A stretch of DNA of 64,000 bases from Sepioteuthis lessoniana (GCA_963585895.1 OY757904.1:66216050-66280049); one strand, 5' to 3'. Shown: positions 11,620 to 23,146, counted from the first letter of the stretch. The notes: generated by a model from the sequence alone, not told the origin. Numbers and translations are program-made.

Positions 11620-13868
11620 CATTTGGGGATGTTTTTCGTTCAGATCAAGTTTCTGGTTGGAAATGAAATAGAGTATAAGAGACTTGATATTATCTTGTTT
11701 TGGATTTGTATGTAGTAAACGTATGTTCTTTTATGACCCTAACGGGTAATCACCATTAATATTTTCTAGAAAGTTGTCAAAATATATCATTCACAACAGT
11801 ATCAGTTTAGAAAAATTCAAAACAACTCATATAATTTGAATTATCAACTTATCTGTAGTTTTCTAAATCACAACTTTAAGTGAAGTGTGGTTTCTTTTAT
11901 CACTTCATTCCTTTTTCTTATACATGACCATTGATAATTCTCTCTCTTTTCTATAAAATTTCGACGAAATTCTGATCAATTTTTGGAATCTGCATGCCGA
12001 CACCTATCTGATAGGCAATTGGAGAAAATAAGATTTACCGGCAAGAAATGTAATTTCTTGCAATCTGAATGGATCAATATTCAGGTGCCGAGATATTGGC
12101 AGTCGATAGAGTTGATTTGTAATTGGCAAACGGGGTAAAACTATAATTCAATTCGGAAGAGTCGATCGGCTCCTGAAAGACTTCAATTAAATAATTCCAC
12201 CTTTTTATTTTTCTTTAAATTGACTCTTTACATAGGAGCAAAGATGATGTGTAGAAGCATAATGGTAGAGCTTTATAAAAGAAAAGTTGCTTTTTTCTGC
12301 AATATTCCATTACGTTTGAGAAATATCTACGGTTATAGGATGATTGGAAAGAAAAGATATACATATATATGCATTATACAGGAAATGTGAACAATTTTCT
12401 TCAAGAAAATCCCCAGTCAATCTATATCTTAAGGATTCGATCTTTGCATCTTCCATGCCTGTGTTGAAGTTTTGCAATAAAAAAAAAGGGCTAAAACTAT
12501 TAAGGAAGCAGAATAAAACAATTTCCTACCAAATTTGCAAGATAATATGAATCACTGGCATCTACCATTGACGTTTACCACAAAAGATAACTACCACATG
12601 GTAATCCCACAGTAACTCAATCATTTATTTATCCACCTGCATTAAGGATGGTGTATTGGTTACCAATTAATATTAGCTAACAATTGTCTGTGCGTTCAAT
12701 TTTCACTTGTTGCGCCCATACTGCTGAACTTATGCCACATTTAAGTTTAGTTTTGTAAGTTACTGTTTACTTATTTATTTATAACTAGTAAACTATAAAA
12801 TGGATTTTGAAAATAAGATATGATTTGCCATTTAGGTAAAATTAAATGTGTATAAATTTAAATGTATAACAAAGCGAAATCGAGATTTTTGAAAACTCAT
12901 ATCTTCAAATTAAAACGACGAAAGATTTGGGGCTTTTGATTGCATTTGCTAAAATACCAGTAAGGATGAATACTTTAAACGATGATATGTTTTCAGTCTG
13001 TTTTAGAGGGCTTAAGGCACTTGAAACAAAGATAAAACATATCTAGGATAGTTTAAAATATATATGTACATAGTTTTTAATTATTTAGAAATGTTAAAAA
13101 TTCCGTCTGCTAAAAGAATAACATTTAGTAGCTTCATCTTATCATCAGAAACCAAGGTTTCCAGTTTAGTAATCGACAAAAAACGACCAATTGCGTGATC
13201 TGTCACTATAGGTGTGTGAGACGGTCAAAAATGATTTTTTTTTTCAAAAAGAGCCGTCTGTTAATTTTCGAGAGAGCAAGAAGAAATGACTTAAATTTCA
13301 GAATTAAGCACACACCCCGTTTAAAAGTGGACAAGAATATATTTTTTTCATATTTTTGTGATCGGGGCCTATGGGAAGTTGCCATAACAGCCTTAAATAT
13401 ATGCACGAGTCTTTCTTTTAGATACAGTCTACTAGGAATTGTTCATAGCCAGCTTTTTCCATGAATCTGCTCGAGTAAGGATATTATTTACCAGCAACTT
13501 TAGGTATTTTATAGTTTGCTCTGTAGTGGCTCCACAATAAATATTCTGATATTTGGGAAAGATAAAAGTTCATTATGAAAACAGCCACCGATTACATAGC
13601 TATTTTAATGTCTCTATGATTTGAGATTGCGTTATGTAGTTGGTTTATGAAATAATTACGACAATGCAAAAAATATTATCTTTTAGACTCAGTTGACATA
13701 AAGAATAACAAAACTAGAAAATGAGGAGGCTCCAATGGAAATTGTAGCCTAAGTATTTTCTCTCTCTTATTTTATGAAGTATGAGTCACCAATTACTTCA
13801 GATTGAGACTGAACTCGTCGAAGATCTACGGATGTCCTGCTCGCAGAAAGGTAGCCAATTGTAGATCG
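11620..13868. other. AT-rich DNA with one old SINE, no gene seen
   Basis: Apart from the SINE relic at 12630-12760 I see no conserved coding or terminal repeats. Several short frames, the longest 13195-13464, match no family I know. Confidence 0.5.
12630..12760 (+). repeat. Divergent SINE family D copy
   Basis: Shares with 8108-8345 the order 'ggtgtattggttaccaa' (A-box region), a decayed B box near 'cgttcaattttcac', then 'cttatgccacatttaag' matching 'cttgtgccacatctaag'. Heavily mutated. Confidence 0.45.
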
Positions 13869-13869
13869 C

Positions 13870-13917
<48 letters not shown>
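13869..13917. repeat. (TA)n array
   Basis: About 24 perfect TA units. Confidence 0.95.
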
Positions 13918-13919
<2 letters not shown>

Positions 13920-14424
13920 AGAAAAGGAGAGAAACAAAGAGAAAGACTGTCTTTCGTCTTCTGTAACTAAAAGTTTCATGAAGTTCCGGTGGTATTTTTT
14001 AACTTGGGGTTGTTTTGTTTTTCATTTCCTTTCTTATACACACACTAAATTACAACCTACAGAAGACAAAGGGTACGTGCTGTATAATATGTCTGACTCA
14101 GGATTAGATACCCTGAGGAGCCGTTTAGGCAAAACTGTAGTCGGATAGTTCATGACTCACGAATTAAGTTTTATAACTATTTTGCTCTACTTACAATTGA
14201 GCACTCTTTGTAATTGTAGCATCGCAGCATTTTACGGTGGGTTTTTGCTCTTTTAACCAACTGATGGAGTATCTCTTGAACTTTTAAATTGGTGTGACAA
14301 GGTTGTCCTTTTTTTTCCGAAAATATTTTTTTTCTTTTTTCCCCGGACAGTGATTCGTGATATATTGTTATCTAGGAATTCTGGCTTTTTTTCTGTCACC
14401 GTAAGTGCTGTTAGTTAGTAAATA

Positions 14425-14426
<2 letters not shown>

Positions 14427-14458
<32 letters not shown>
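14427..14458. repeat. (TA)n array
   Basis: TA array preceded by 'gttagtaaatac'. The same word recurs before the second array at 14482, so this flank is locally duplicated. Confidence 0.9.
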
Positions 14459-14461
<3 letters not shown>

Positions 14462-14481
14462 ATAAGTTAGTAAATACATTT

Positions 14482-14640
14482 ATATATATATATATATTGT
14501 CATCCACAGACAGACTGTTTCGTTCTATCAGAACTCTTCAGTGTGGCTAGACCCGCAGGACGCTCGAAGCCGGGATCGAAACCCGTCTAACTTTACGATA
14601 GACTAATGCTTCAGACCACACGGCTACAAGCTGACTACGT
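14482..14640 (-). mobile_element. SINE family E copy 1: tRNA-like head, hammerhead ribozyme, (TA)n tail
   Basis: Read on the minus strand the parts occur in order: an A-box-like TAGCCGTGTGGTCTGAAGC (14626-14608), a B box GGTTTCGATCCC (14583-14572), a complete hammerhead motif (14546-14504), and a (TA)n tail (14497-14482). The A/B boxes imply internal RNA polymerase III promotion as in other tRNA-derived SINEs. There is no protein. A degenerate relative is at 18365-18555. A self-cleaving motif inside a tRNA-SINE recalls the schistosome Sm-alpha repeats and animal retrozymes. Confidence 0.75.
14504..14546 (-). ncRNA. Hammerhead ribozyme, type I, complete core
   Basis: On the minus strand: stem I 5' arm CCACA (14546-14542); core CTGAAGA (14541-14535), fitting CUGANGA; stem II GTTCT-GAT-AGAAC, five perfect pairs (14534-14522); GAA core (14521-14519); stem III ACA-GTC-TGT (14518-14510) with the required A15.1-U16.1 pair; cleavage-site C17 at 14509; stem I 3' arm TGTGG (14508-14504), pairing perfectly with CCACA. 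Every invariant hammerhead nucleotide is present. The short stem III is typical of retroelement-borne hammerheads. Self-cleavage is predicted, not shown. Confidence 0.88.
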
Positions 14641-14645
14641 TGGCT

Positions 14646-15717
14646 AAGGGAATTTTAAGGTATTTTATTTTTAGCAACAGCAGCAGCAGCCTATATCTAT
14701 TTTACTTCATTTATATCGTTAAGACAGAAAACTGGATTTATATATGTATCCCAATCGAATTCATACAAAATGAGCAGAAGCCAATCACAGGTGAAATTCT
14801 AATCGGGAAATTCCAATCTATGTTTCCACAAAGCATACAGTCATACACTAAAGATGAAAACAATCAAAACTTACATGCCATCCATACTAAATAAGAAAGG
14901 TTAAATTGGTTTTATATTATTTTGACATATTAGTCACACACAATACCGTTTTATATCGTTTGATTTTTACCATTTATTTCTAGTAAATAATTTTAAAAAT
15001 CCTTAACGTCTTTCAAAACCTGGGGCAGATTCAAAGGGAAATTCCTTTTATCTAATTATTATTCCTAGCACCAAATGACAGTAAGTGTAGACAATTATTG
15101 ACTTTATAACCAATTTCCAGATAAAGATAAATAGCCATTGTAGGTATTTTTAAAGCAAAAGTTACAGATTTTGTCTACTTGATGTACATTTTTATTATCG
15201 ATTCATCTGCCTTGCATGCTTAAATACTATTTAAAACGGCTAAATAGATGCTAAATTTAAACACCAAATTGATCTTTTGAAAAGTGTACGTGATACATGA
15301 GGTTTGGTTTAAAGGTTCAGAGGCTGAAAAAGCACTCGATGGAAATATGACCAAATACTGTCGTTATTCAATATATTCCTCATGCTGTTCAAAACATTCG
15401 ATCAGGGTTGGGATCCTAGAAGTAAAAATTAATGGACATCAGAAATGACGTCATCTAATAAAATTCTCTGCCTCTAACTTTTCATCCTATGAACTTTTTA
15501 GCCTTCACCTATATAAGAGCTTAAACCAAGCAGTCAGCCGTTTCATGATGCTAAAAGCATTCATTTTGCAAAAAGAATTGTATCTTTCAGTGTGAAAATT
15601 GAATGTTAAGTAGATTCAATGAATAATTATTTTTATTGGTTCCATATTTCAAAATTTTTGGCAAAAAAAACTATTTCTAAATTCATCTAAATGCTTGGCA
15701 ATATCCAGACAACCATG

Positions 15718-15776
<59 letters not shown>

Positions 15777-17587
15777 TGTATGTCTATGTGTGTAGTGAGG
15801 GCAAAAATGTTTATTAGAAAATGTCATATTAGGAGTTGATAATTTTGGGACCAATGGGATTCAAGCTCTATAAAACCTATTTTGTAAAACAAACCAAACT
15901 AGAGTGATTTCGTCAACCTATGAAATTTCGCTAGCAAACAAACGTCTGCCGGTTTTAGAATCGGTAAATCAATCAAATATGGAATCATTGTCCTCTTTAT
16001 GAAGTAAGATAGTTTACTGGCCGGTAACCCAAGCTGAAAACGTCTGCCAATGGAACGCTATTGAACTTAATAGTGCAAATACAGAACAATTTCTTGATCC
16101 CTTTGAAGATAATAGAGGAATCTGTGAACTCTTTTGGAACCTTCTTTTGAGATAGTGTCTTAGGTAGGTAACTCAACATATAATGACTTTAAGTCGTATT
16201 CTTTAAGTCTTATTCAGACATAGACTGAACATTGATTTAACTTTCTGAGCCAGTAGATTACACCTTTCATATATTTATTCATTGATAGTAAATTTGCATC
16301 TGCAAGACTAAGGCTGCCCGGAAATTTGGAAGAAATTGACTCTTACTTCAGATACACATGAGAATAAAAACAGACAAATGAGTTAGGGAATTTCGCCAGA
16401 TTGAAGAATTGTAAAGTTTATTTTCGAATATTGATCTACTCTCTGTAAAAACAAAGTTTCTTCACCTGTTCAGTGTACGTTTATATCCATGGATGATTGT
16501 ATAGTTTCATCTTAAATGTGACAGATATCTTGAAAACTATAGTGAGCCTAGCTAAAAAACTTTATGGGTATTTTTTTACTTACACGGTATAATAATCACA
16601 TCAAGATAACTGTTTCAATATCATTTTAAGTTAAGATGATTATGGATTGCAATATTACTCTCAATCAGATTGTTATAGAGCTTGAATTTGAATATATGTA
16701 AATGAGCCTGTAATATTTATGAATAATTAAGTAATTAATACTCAATGAAAATTGACATTATATACAAACAGAAAGCCTTTTAAATGTTTGGATTGTCTAA
16801 AAGAATTAGTAACCTAATGAAAAATACATGGTATTCTTTATGAGTGATAACTTTTAAAGATTTATGATGTTCACTTTTAAGACAGGTATATTGAGAGAAC
16901 GATCATATACATTATCGAAAGTTTTACGTGTTATCTTTTTTTAGGTCTTTGTCCACAGTAATGACTTTTAATTCCCACCAGCGGGCATTTTTGAAAAGAT
17001 AAAAAGAGGCAAAAATTTGAAAATAACTCACAATAGATTTTTTATTTCTTAAAGTTAAACATGAGATAAAGAAACTCACAAATGAGTGAAAAATATGTAA
17101 AAGATGAGAGATAAAGAAAATTGAGCGTTAGGAATCACAAATTGATATACATTCACAAGAACCGAAGCACAAATTCTACTCATCCGATTATAGACGTACC
17201 GAAGAACAAATCCAAGGAAACGCATATACATATATGTAATATCATAACGAAGGGTCACAGAGACCTGAAAAAACAGACCACGCTGGTTTTGTAGTAATTG
17301 AAATTTGCACAAGAATCTCTGTAGTTTTAAGAAGACATTCTGTTATATCCATTATCATAGATAAAGAAGAGAAACCTCGGGAGTGAAAATCAAAATGTGG
17401 AAAAGCCATTAATAACAAATGGAGGGAATAATATTTCATTTTGCATCGGGCAATCATTTTGTGTTCAATACGAGAACATATTATAAAAATACACATCTGA
17501 AACTAACAAAAAAAATGAAATTAAATGTTCTCAAAATTTAACATTCCAAAGGATCGGATTTATTGAAAATGTTTTTTTCATTGTGTA
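14646..17587. other. AT-rich DNA, no gene seen
   Basis: The frame 14640-14894 overlaps the SINE boundary and has no recognised domain. A (TA)n(GATA)n array lies at 15721-15776. No splice-like exon pattern or repeat family is convincing elsewhere in the interval. Confidence 0.5.
15719..15776. repeat. (TA)n(GATA)n compound microsatellite
   Basis: TA run passing into seven GATA-type tetranucleotides. Confidence 0.95.
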
Positions 17588-17668
17588 CGTGTGTGCGTGT
17601 ATATGCCTGGGTGTGCGTGCGTCCGTGTGTGTGTATATGTGTGCGTGTGCGTGCGTGCGTGTGTGTAT
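17584..17668. repeat. Imperfect (GT)n-rich array
   Basis: Alternating GT/GC/AT dinucleotides with Z-DNA-type purine-pyrimidine alternation, already decayed. Confidence 0.85.
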
Positions 17669-18116
17669 TTTATTTGACAATGAACTCTCGGAAATGATTT
17701 TGACACAAGGCTTTTTAAAAAGAAAGCATTTTCAAACATGACATATTCAACTTCTGATTGACCTATATCGCAGCAACCCATTACAACAGGTTCTAACAAG
17801 AGGAATTTACGCAGAATTTTATTTGGTTGTAAAATTCAAAGCAACAAAGTATGCCTGCTTCTTATTGTTTCTAGAACAACGGAATAGACGTGGGCAGATA
17901 CCGTTTCTTAGTAACCATGTAGTTATCTTAGAATCTGAGGTATAATAACGTGGTATGATATAGGTACAAATGCCCCATACGAAAAAAACAGAACCAGTTC
18001 TAATACACCAGAATAAATTATTAAATTTGGTTATAAATTACACGAGTATATTTTTATTAACATTCATTTATTTCTGTAAATTTCTGACGCGAAACTTGTT
18101 GATTTTTATCATTTCG

Positions 18117-18356
18117 GGTTTTCGGACTATTGTCTTCATCGTTATTTTTATTTCCCCAACGTTTCGGGTGATATGTCCTCCGGCCTTCTTTAGTTGTTTG
18201 TCGAAGGCCGGAGGACATATCGGCCGAAACATTGTGCAAATAACACTAAAGAGAAGGTTCCCGAGTCCGACAAACACCTGAAGAAGGCCGGAGGGCATAT
18301 CACCCGAAAACGTTGTTGAAATAACAATAACGATGAAGACAATAATGCGAAAACCC
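18117..18356. repeat. Palindromic repeat with hammerhead-like words (Penelope-like candidate)
   Basis: Inverted arms of about 75 bp (18117-18191 and 18281-18356) share 'aagaaggccggagg', 'catatcacccgaaa' and 'aataacgatgaagacaat'. A third partial copy (18202-18248) lies inside in the same orientation as the right arm. The right arm reads CCTGAAGAAGGCCGG...CACCCGAAAACGTTGTT. This resembles a hammerhead core (CTGAAGA...GAAA) but stem II is poor. Terminal repeats with hammerhead motifs in inverted and tandem order are known from Penelope-like elements. No reverse transcriptase lies nearby. Confidence 0.5.
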
Positions 18357-18363
18357 TTAATGA

Positions 18364-18364
<1 letters not shown>

Positions 18365-18416
<52 letters not shown>

Positions 18417-18555
18417 CACAATGATTTGATAACCCACTATTTCGATGAAACGAAAGATTACATTCTCCGGCTGACGTACATATTGTGAGGATTTGAATCA
18501 GGGTGGGATTTGATATCCTTTCAACGTTTGCATTCAAATATTTTTCTTAGTTGAC
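18365..18555 (-). mobile_element. SINE family E copy 2 (degenerate)
   Basis: Same order as the 14.5 kb copy on the minus strand: a poor A-box region near 18550-18525, B box GATTCAAATCC (18499-18489), a hammerhead-position segment at 18475-18433, and a (TA)n tail (18414-18365). The core reads CCGGAGA instead of CTGANGA and the last segment GAAAT, so at least two invariant positions are lost and cleavage is not expected. The assignment rests on order and spacing, plus the shared 'caatatata' junction with the tail. Confidence 0.45.
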
Positions 18556-19671
18556 CAACAAAACTCGACCAATAATTATTTGACTTTGAGGAACATAATT
18601 TGGACTCTTGCAGCTGAGGAAATATATTGTATTTTAATATTTCCTCGCACAGAATAATGTAAAACCAGTTCTGCAGTTCTGGATAAATTGACAAGATACA
18701 TATTGTCTAAGCAAATATAACGGAAGGGAAAAAGAAATATCCAGAAATTTTAAAAGCAAATATTATTGAGAAAAGTCCCAAGGAAATTCATTGTACGACT
18801 ACTTATATCAGATCATGGTAACTCTGCTACGAATCAATTTTTCTTGGTGGGGATATGTCCTCGTTTGAGGACCGCACTTACTCATGGATACATATCATTG
18901 TCGAGGCAGGAACGGACACAGAGAGACAGAGAGTTGAGAGGACGACTTTATAATACCGTTTTATATGCTAGTTTATTGCAATGTTTGTATAAGACAAAAA
19001 GTAGAAAAAAAAAGTTTTTTGAAGTTCTATGTAGAATACACAATATATATTCACATGGAAGTCTGAGAAAAAAAATGGCCAATTAACCCCATTATAGCTA
19101 GACGTATTATTCACGTGGTAAGATATTAGACTGCATGATACACACACGAGAAAAATGGAAAGAGGAATTAGGGCAGGCCAAATAGGAGAATAAATTACTG
19201 AATTATTCAGGTGGTGAATGACGCAAGAATAATATCTCAACATTTGCATAGCGATTAGCACGTTTTTTGTTTTGTTTTTTGCTCAGCAATTTATTTTCGG
19301 CAGTTTGACAGATAGCGATTGAACAAATATAAGAATATATAAAAGATCAAGTTCTTAGTGGAAAAATACGAAAATAGTACAATATGAAGGTAAAAGTGAG
19401 CACAGCATTTACAGCACCATTGTTAACGATTCCAGCGACTCTGTAAAAATATTAAACGCCGAATATAAGCGTTTATGTGTAATGGAAAGTTTGCATTGTG
19501 AATATAAGGATATCAAAACGACACAATGAATTCAACAACACCATATGACAGGGAATTTCAAAAGTTAGTGTTAGCTAGTTTTTAAAAAAACTGATTTTTT
19601 CTTCTGAATTAAACCTACCAGAGAGACCAGATTTGTTAAAGCTGAATGACAATATTTAATTCAATGGTGCC

Positions 19672-19673
<2 letters not shown>
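18556..19673. other. AT-rich DNA, no gene seen
   Basis: Short frames only (for example 18766-19086), with no recognised motif. A poor tRNA-like or transposon origin cannot be excluded. Confidence 0.45.

Positions 19674-19754
<81 letters not shown>
19674..19754. repeat. (TA)n(TG)n compound microsatellite
   Basis: Long TA run followed by a TG run, directly left of the foldback unit. Confidence 0.95.
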
Positions 19755-19756
<2 letters not shown>

Positions 19757-19904
19757 CATTCGTCCAGTTAAACCAGAGTTGGGAGTAATTCCTTTAGGAC
19801 AAGAAAATCATTCAAGAGCGAAACATTTAAATTTTCTTGGTAGAGAGCTCAATGTAATTAATTTTACAGAGCAACACTTTCTTAAAAAAAACAAAAAAAA
19901 CAAG

Positions 19905-20097
19905 CCGGTTACTTTAGGATTATAAATTAATTTCCATCTTGTTTTGTGTTTCTGATGTAAACCAAAAACACGTGTCTATTCTGTTTTATTTATCCATTAG
20001 ATCTGAAGAAGTCCTGTTATATTTTTCTTCGTGTTTTTGGTTTACATCAGAAACACAAAACAGGATGGAAATAAATTTATAATCCTAAAATAACCGG
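19905..20097. repeat. Foldback repeat, 68-bp arms
   Basis: Arms 19905-19972 and 20030-20097 are inverted copies with 65 of 68 positions matching, separated by a 57-base loop. Poorer pairing continues outward through A/T-rich sequence on both sides. The loop contains 'atctgaagaagtcctg', echoing the CTGAAGAAG word of the 18.3 kb palindrome. TA arrays bound the whole unit on both sides. There is no coding capacity. It could be a foldback MITE or Penelope-like terminal sequence. Confidence 0.8.
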
Positions 20098-20119
20098 TCT
20101 TTGGTTTTTTCTTTAAAGA

Positions 20120-20123
<4 letters not shown>

Positions 20124-20165
<42 letters not shown>
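20124..20165. repeat. (TA)n array
   Basis: About 20 TA units right of the foldback. Confidence 0.95.
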
Positions 20166-20167
<2 letters not shown>

Positions 20168-21189
20168 GTGTGTGGGTGTGTAAAGTAATTAAAGATCTTA
20201 CAATTTAAAGTTATTGAATTCAAAAGGAAAAGGAGCAAATAATTATGATTTTTATCCCTGCGATTGAATTTTTCTTCATTTAACTTCTGCGATTATTTTG
20301 AGAAAAGTCTTATAATAATTAGTATCCAAATAATCTTGAGAATAATTACCACTTTCCCTTCTTACAATTATATCAGATATTTTTTTAATAATATATTAGT
20401 TCGAAAAATAACCAGATAATTAGTAATACATTTATACAACAAATGAATTGCATTACTTTCATCAATGATGCCTTGTAGGTATATACAATAAGCATTGGTT
20501 GATTAAATGATTCTCTTTTAGTATTTATTATTAGTAGCATGGAAAACAAATATTTCTATAGGTAAAAAAAAGTATTACTTTTGATATGGTAATGAATTAG
20601 CGATGGAGTCGTCGAAATTCAATTTCCTTGTCATTGTATTTAACGGGCGTCAAAGGAATTTACTTCCTATTCAGCTATACATGCCAAGTTGCTCATCAAT
20701 AACATCTATCCGCAAGCAACGTGTTCTTATTGAGAGAAAAAATACATTTTTTGTGGTGTTCAATATTACTAATGAAATATTTGAAAAAAAGAAATGAATC
20801 AAACAAGGGCAACGTTATATCTACGATGTTTTGGGAAATATGTACGTGGATTTTCAATGGCAGAATTCTATGTTTCTATTCACGAGATGGAATGGGAAAT
20901 GTTAAAGAGATGTCGATTGATGAGAAAGTTTCGATGAACAGAACATATAGATAAAAGAGAGATTGTACAACATGCATCTGCAAAACATCGTGCATCTGTA
21001 ATCACTAAAAACCATGCCTAGTTTCTGTGAAGGAGAATCAGATATTGTCTCCGTATGTGATTGAGGAATAAGATTCTAAAATACTTAGTAAGTATATCTG
21101 TTTCCATCAGCATATATTTCTTTTCTGTCGAACTTTTCTTCCGTCTCTCGGTACACGTTGTCTATCTGTCTATTTGTGCTGCTGTTTCT
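20166..21189. other. AT-rich DNA, no gene seen
   Basis: Two short overlapping frames at 20603-20954 show no motif. Nothing else is recognised. Confidence 0.45.
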
Positions 21190-21199
21190 CACACACACA

Positions 21200-21268
<69 letters not shown>
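21190..21268. repeat. (AC)(TC)(TA)(GATA) compound microsatellite
   Basis: Four different short repeats abut without unique spacer. Confidence 0.95.
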
Positions 21269-21378
21269 TTGGACTATTAAAAGGAAGTGGGTAATTATAA
21301 TAAAATGGAAAAATAATGAATCATTAAACGAGCACACACTCTTCGCACACGCACTCAAACACCCTCACAATCACTAAT

Positions 21379-21406
21379 ATATATATATACCTATAAAAAA
21401 ACCCTC

Positions 21407-21500
<94 letters not shown>

Positions 21501-21530
21501 GAGGGTTTTTTTATAGGTATATATATATAT

Positions 21531-21531
<1 letters not shown>
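21379..21531. repeat. Near-perfect palindrome of microsatellites with unique 22-bp borders
   Basis: A unique 22-mer at 21389-21410 (ACCTATAAAAA...CTCCTAC) recurs inverted at 21497-21518. Between them run (AC)n, (AT)n and (GT)n in mirror order, and TA runs flank both sides. The arms are therefore about 75 bp each. A second, simpler (AC)n(AT)n(GT)n mirror follows at 21531-21610. Confidence 0.9.

Positions 21532-21610
<79 letters not shown>
21531..21610. repeat. (AC)n(AT)n(GT)n self-complementary array
   Basis: Alternating dinucleotide array that is its own inverse; probably produced by the same process as the adjacent palindrome. Confidence 0.95.
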
Positions 21611-21612
<2 letters not shown>

Positions 21613-22413
21613 CGAATTTATTTGCTTTATTGAAGGAAAAAGGAAATAAGATAAAATCAACATTGATGATACTGAACCACTGTTACTTCTGCTTTGAAAA
21701 AACTCAAGGCACATTTTGTGACTGATGTGCAATGAGAAAATCATCATAGTGATATATCATAACTCACAGCTAGGATACATACATACATACATACAGTAGC
21801 GGCCATAATTTAAGGAACAGAACTAGAAAAAATATTGAAATGTTTTTTACTTGAAAAAAAATTGCATATATGTTTACGAAATTTTTCCAAAACGTACTTG
21901 GAACATATATGTATTAATTACATATAAAGTTTTCTAAATTTCTTTACCGTAAATTAATATTGAATTTAAAAAAATGTATATATACATTTTGCCATGGTAA
22001 AAAGTTAAGTGACACTGTTGAATTATGGTAATTTAGATAATTTTTAAACAACTTTATTGCTAATCGTGATATATAGTTAACTGTTATGTATCGTTGTAAC
22101 TATTTTTAAGCAGGATGGAAGCGAAGGCATATAATCGTTTAACTCGAAAAGAGAAAAAGCTCATTTTAGCAAATCAAGGGGGCAAATTATATTCAGAAAT
22201 TGCTGATATTGTACGAATTTCAAAAAAGTATTGTTTATCGCGTAATTTAAGGATGACAAGATACTTGAACCAAAACTGGGAACTGGAAGACCTCCTATGA
22301 CTACCAAACGGAAAGATTGGATGATTGTTAAGATGTCTTTAAAAGACCGTTTCGAGACAGCAACGTCTATTTCTCGAGTATTTTGTGAGCAAAAAGGAAA
22401 GCCAATCTTTATT

Positions 22414-22641
22414 AAAACTGTTTCTCATAGGCTAAATATGCAAAAATGAGTGGTTACGATTCCATGTCGTAAAACTGTTTCTCACAGGTTAAATAAGGAA
22501 AAATGATTGACTCGGATTCCTTGTCGCAAAACTGTTTCTCATAGGTTTAATAAAGAAAAATAAGTGGCTCGGATTCCCTGTTGCCAAACTGTTTCTCATA
22601 GGTTAAATAAGGAAAAATGAGTAGCTCGGAGTCCCCGTTGC
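22414..22641 (+). repeat. Four tandem 57-bp units inside transposase linker
   Basis: Units 22414-22470, 22471-22527, 22528-22584 and 22585-22641 are each 57 bp (19 codons) and begin AAAACTGTTTCTCA, or the mutated CAAACTGTTTCTCA. Each translates as a TVSHRLN...IPCRK-like block of the Tc1 linker, normally present once. A stop codon sits at the same position in all four: TGA in three, TAA in one. Confidence 0.95.
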
Positions 22642-23146
22642 AAACCTTTGATTTTAAAGAAAAATCAAAAGGTTCTTCTTGATTTCACCACAGAGCATAT
22701 CGTATGGACAGAGGAACAATGGAATATGTTTCATTTTAGTGATGAATCAAAAATCAACTTGTTTGGATCTAATGGTAAGAGGTTTGTAATGCTTTAAGAA
22801 AACTGTGAAATTTGGAGGGGGAACATAATTATGCGGAGGATGCTTTCTTCATTTGCAGTAGGGCCCATTGTTCGTTTTCATTGTAATATTAATGGCAGTG
22901 TTTATAAAAAAGATTCTTCGCCAGCATGCTCTTCCCTATTTACACAAAAGGACAGTTGGCACTTCAATATCTATGCAAGACAACGCGCCTTGCCTCAAAG
23001 CTAAAACTGTGTTGAGTTTTCTTGAAGAGGAAGGAATAACTGCTATTAAGTGGCCACCGCAAAGCCCAGATATGAATCCTGTTGAGAATGTAAGGGAAAT
23101 AATAGGAGAGGACGCTCAGAGAGACATCCTCAAAATATTGATGATT

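Noticed and set aside
11620..11690. Possible SINE E remnant right of the TA array (minus strand 'gatctgaacgaaaaacatcc')
   Set aside because: Some resemblance to the ribozyme-to-tail region, but the CTGANGA box, stem II and B box are not identifiable.
13783..13868. Possible third hammerhead SINE left of the TA array ('gactgaactcgtcgaag')
   Set aside because: The core would be CTGAACT, stem II is lacking, and no A/B boxes lie at the expected distance.
18068..18537. Minus-strand frames of 115-117 codons
   Set aside because: Created by (TA)n and palindromic repeat sequence (runs of IYIYIY); not coding.
22414..22641. CRISPR-like array (four regularly spaced repeats)
   Set aside because: Units are directly contiguous with no spacers, lie in a transposase pseudogene and are in eukaryotic DNA.
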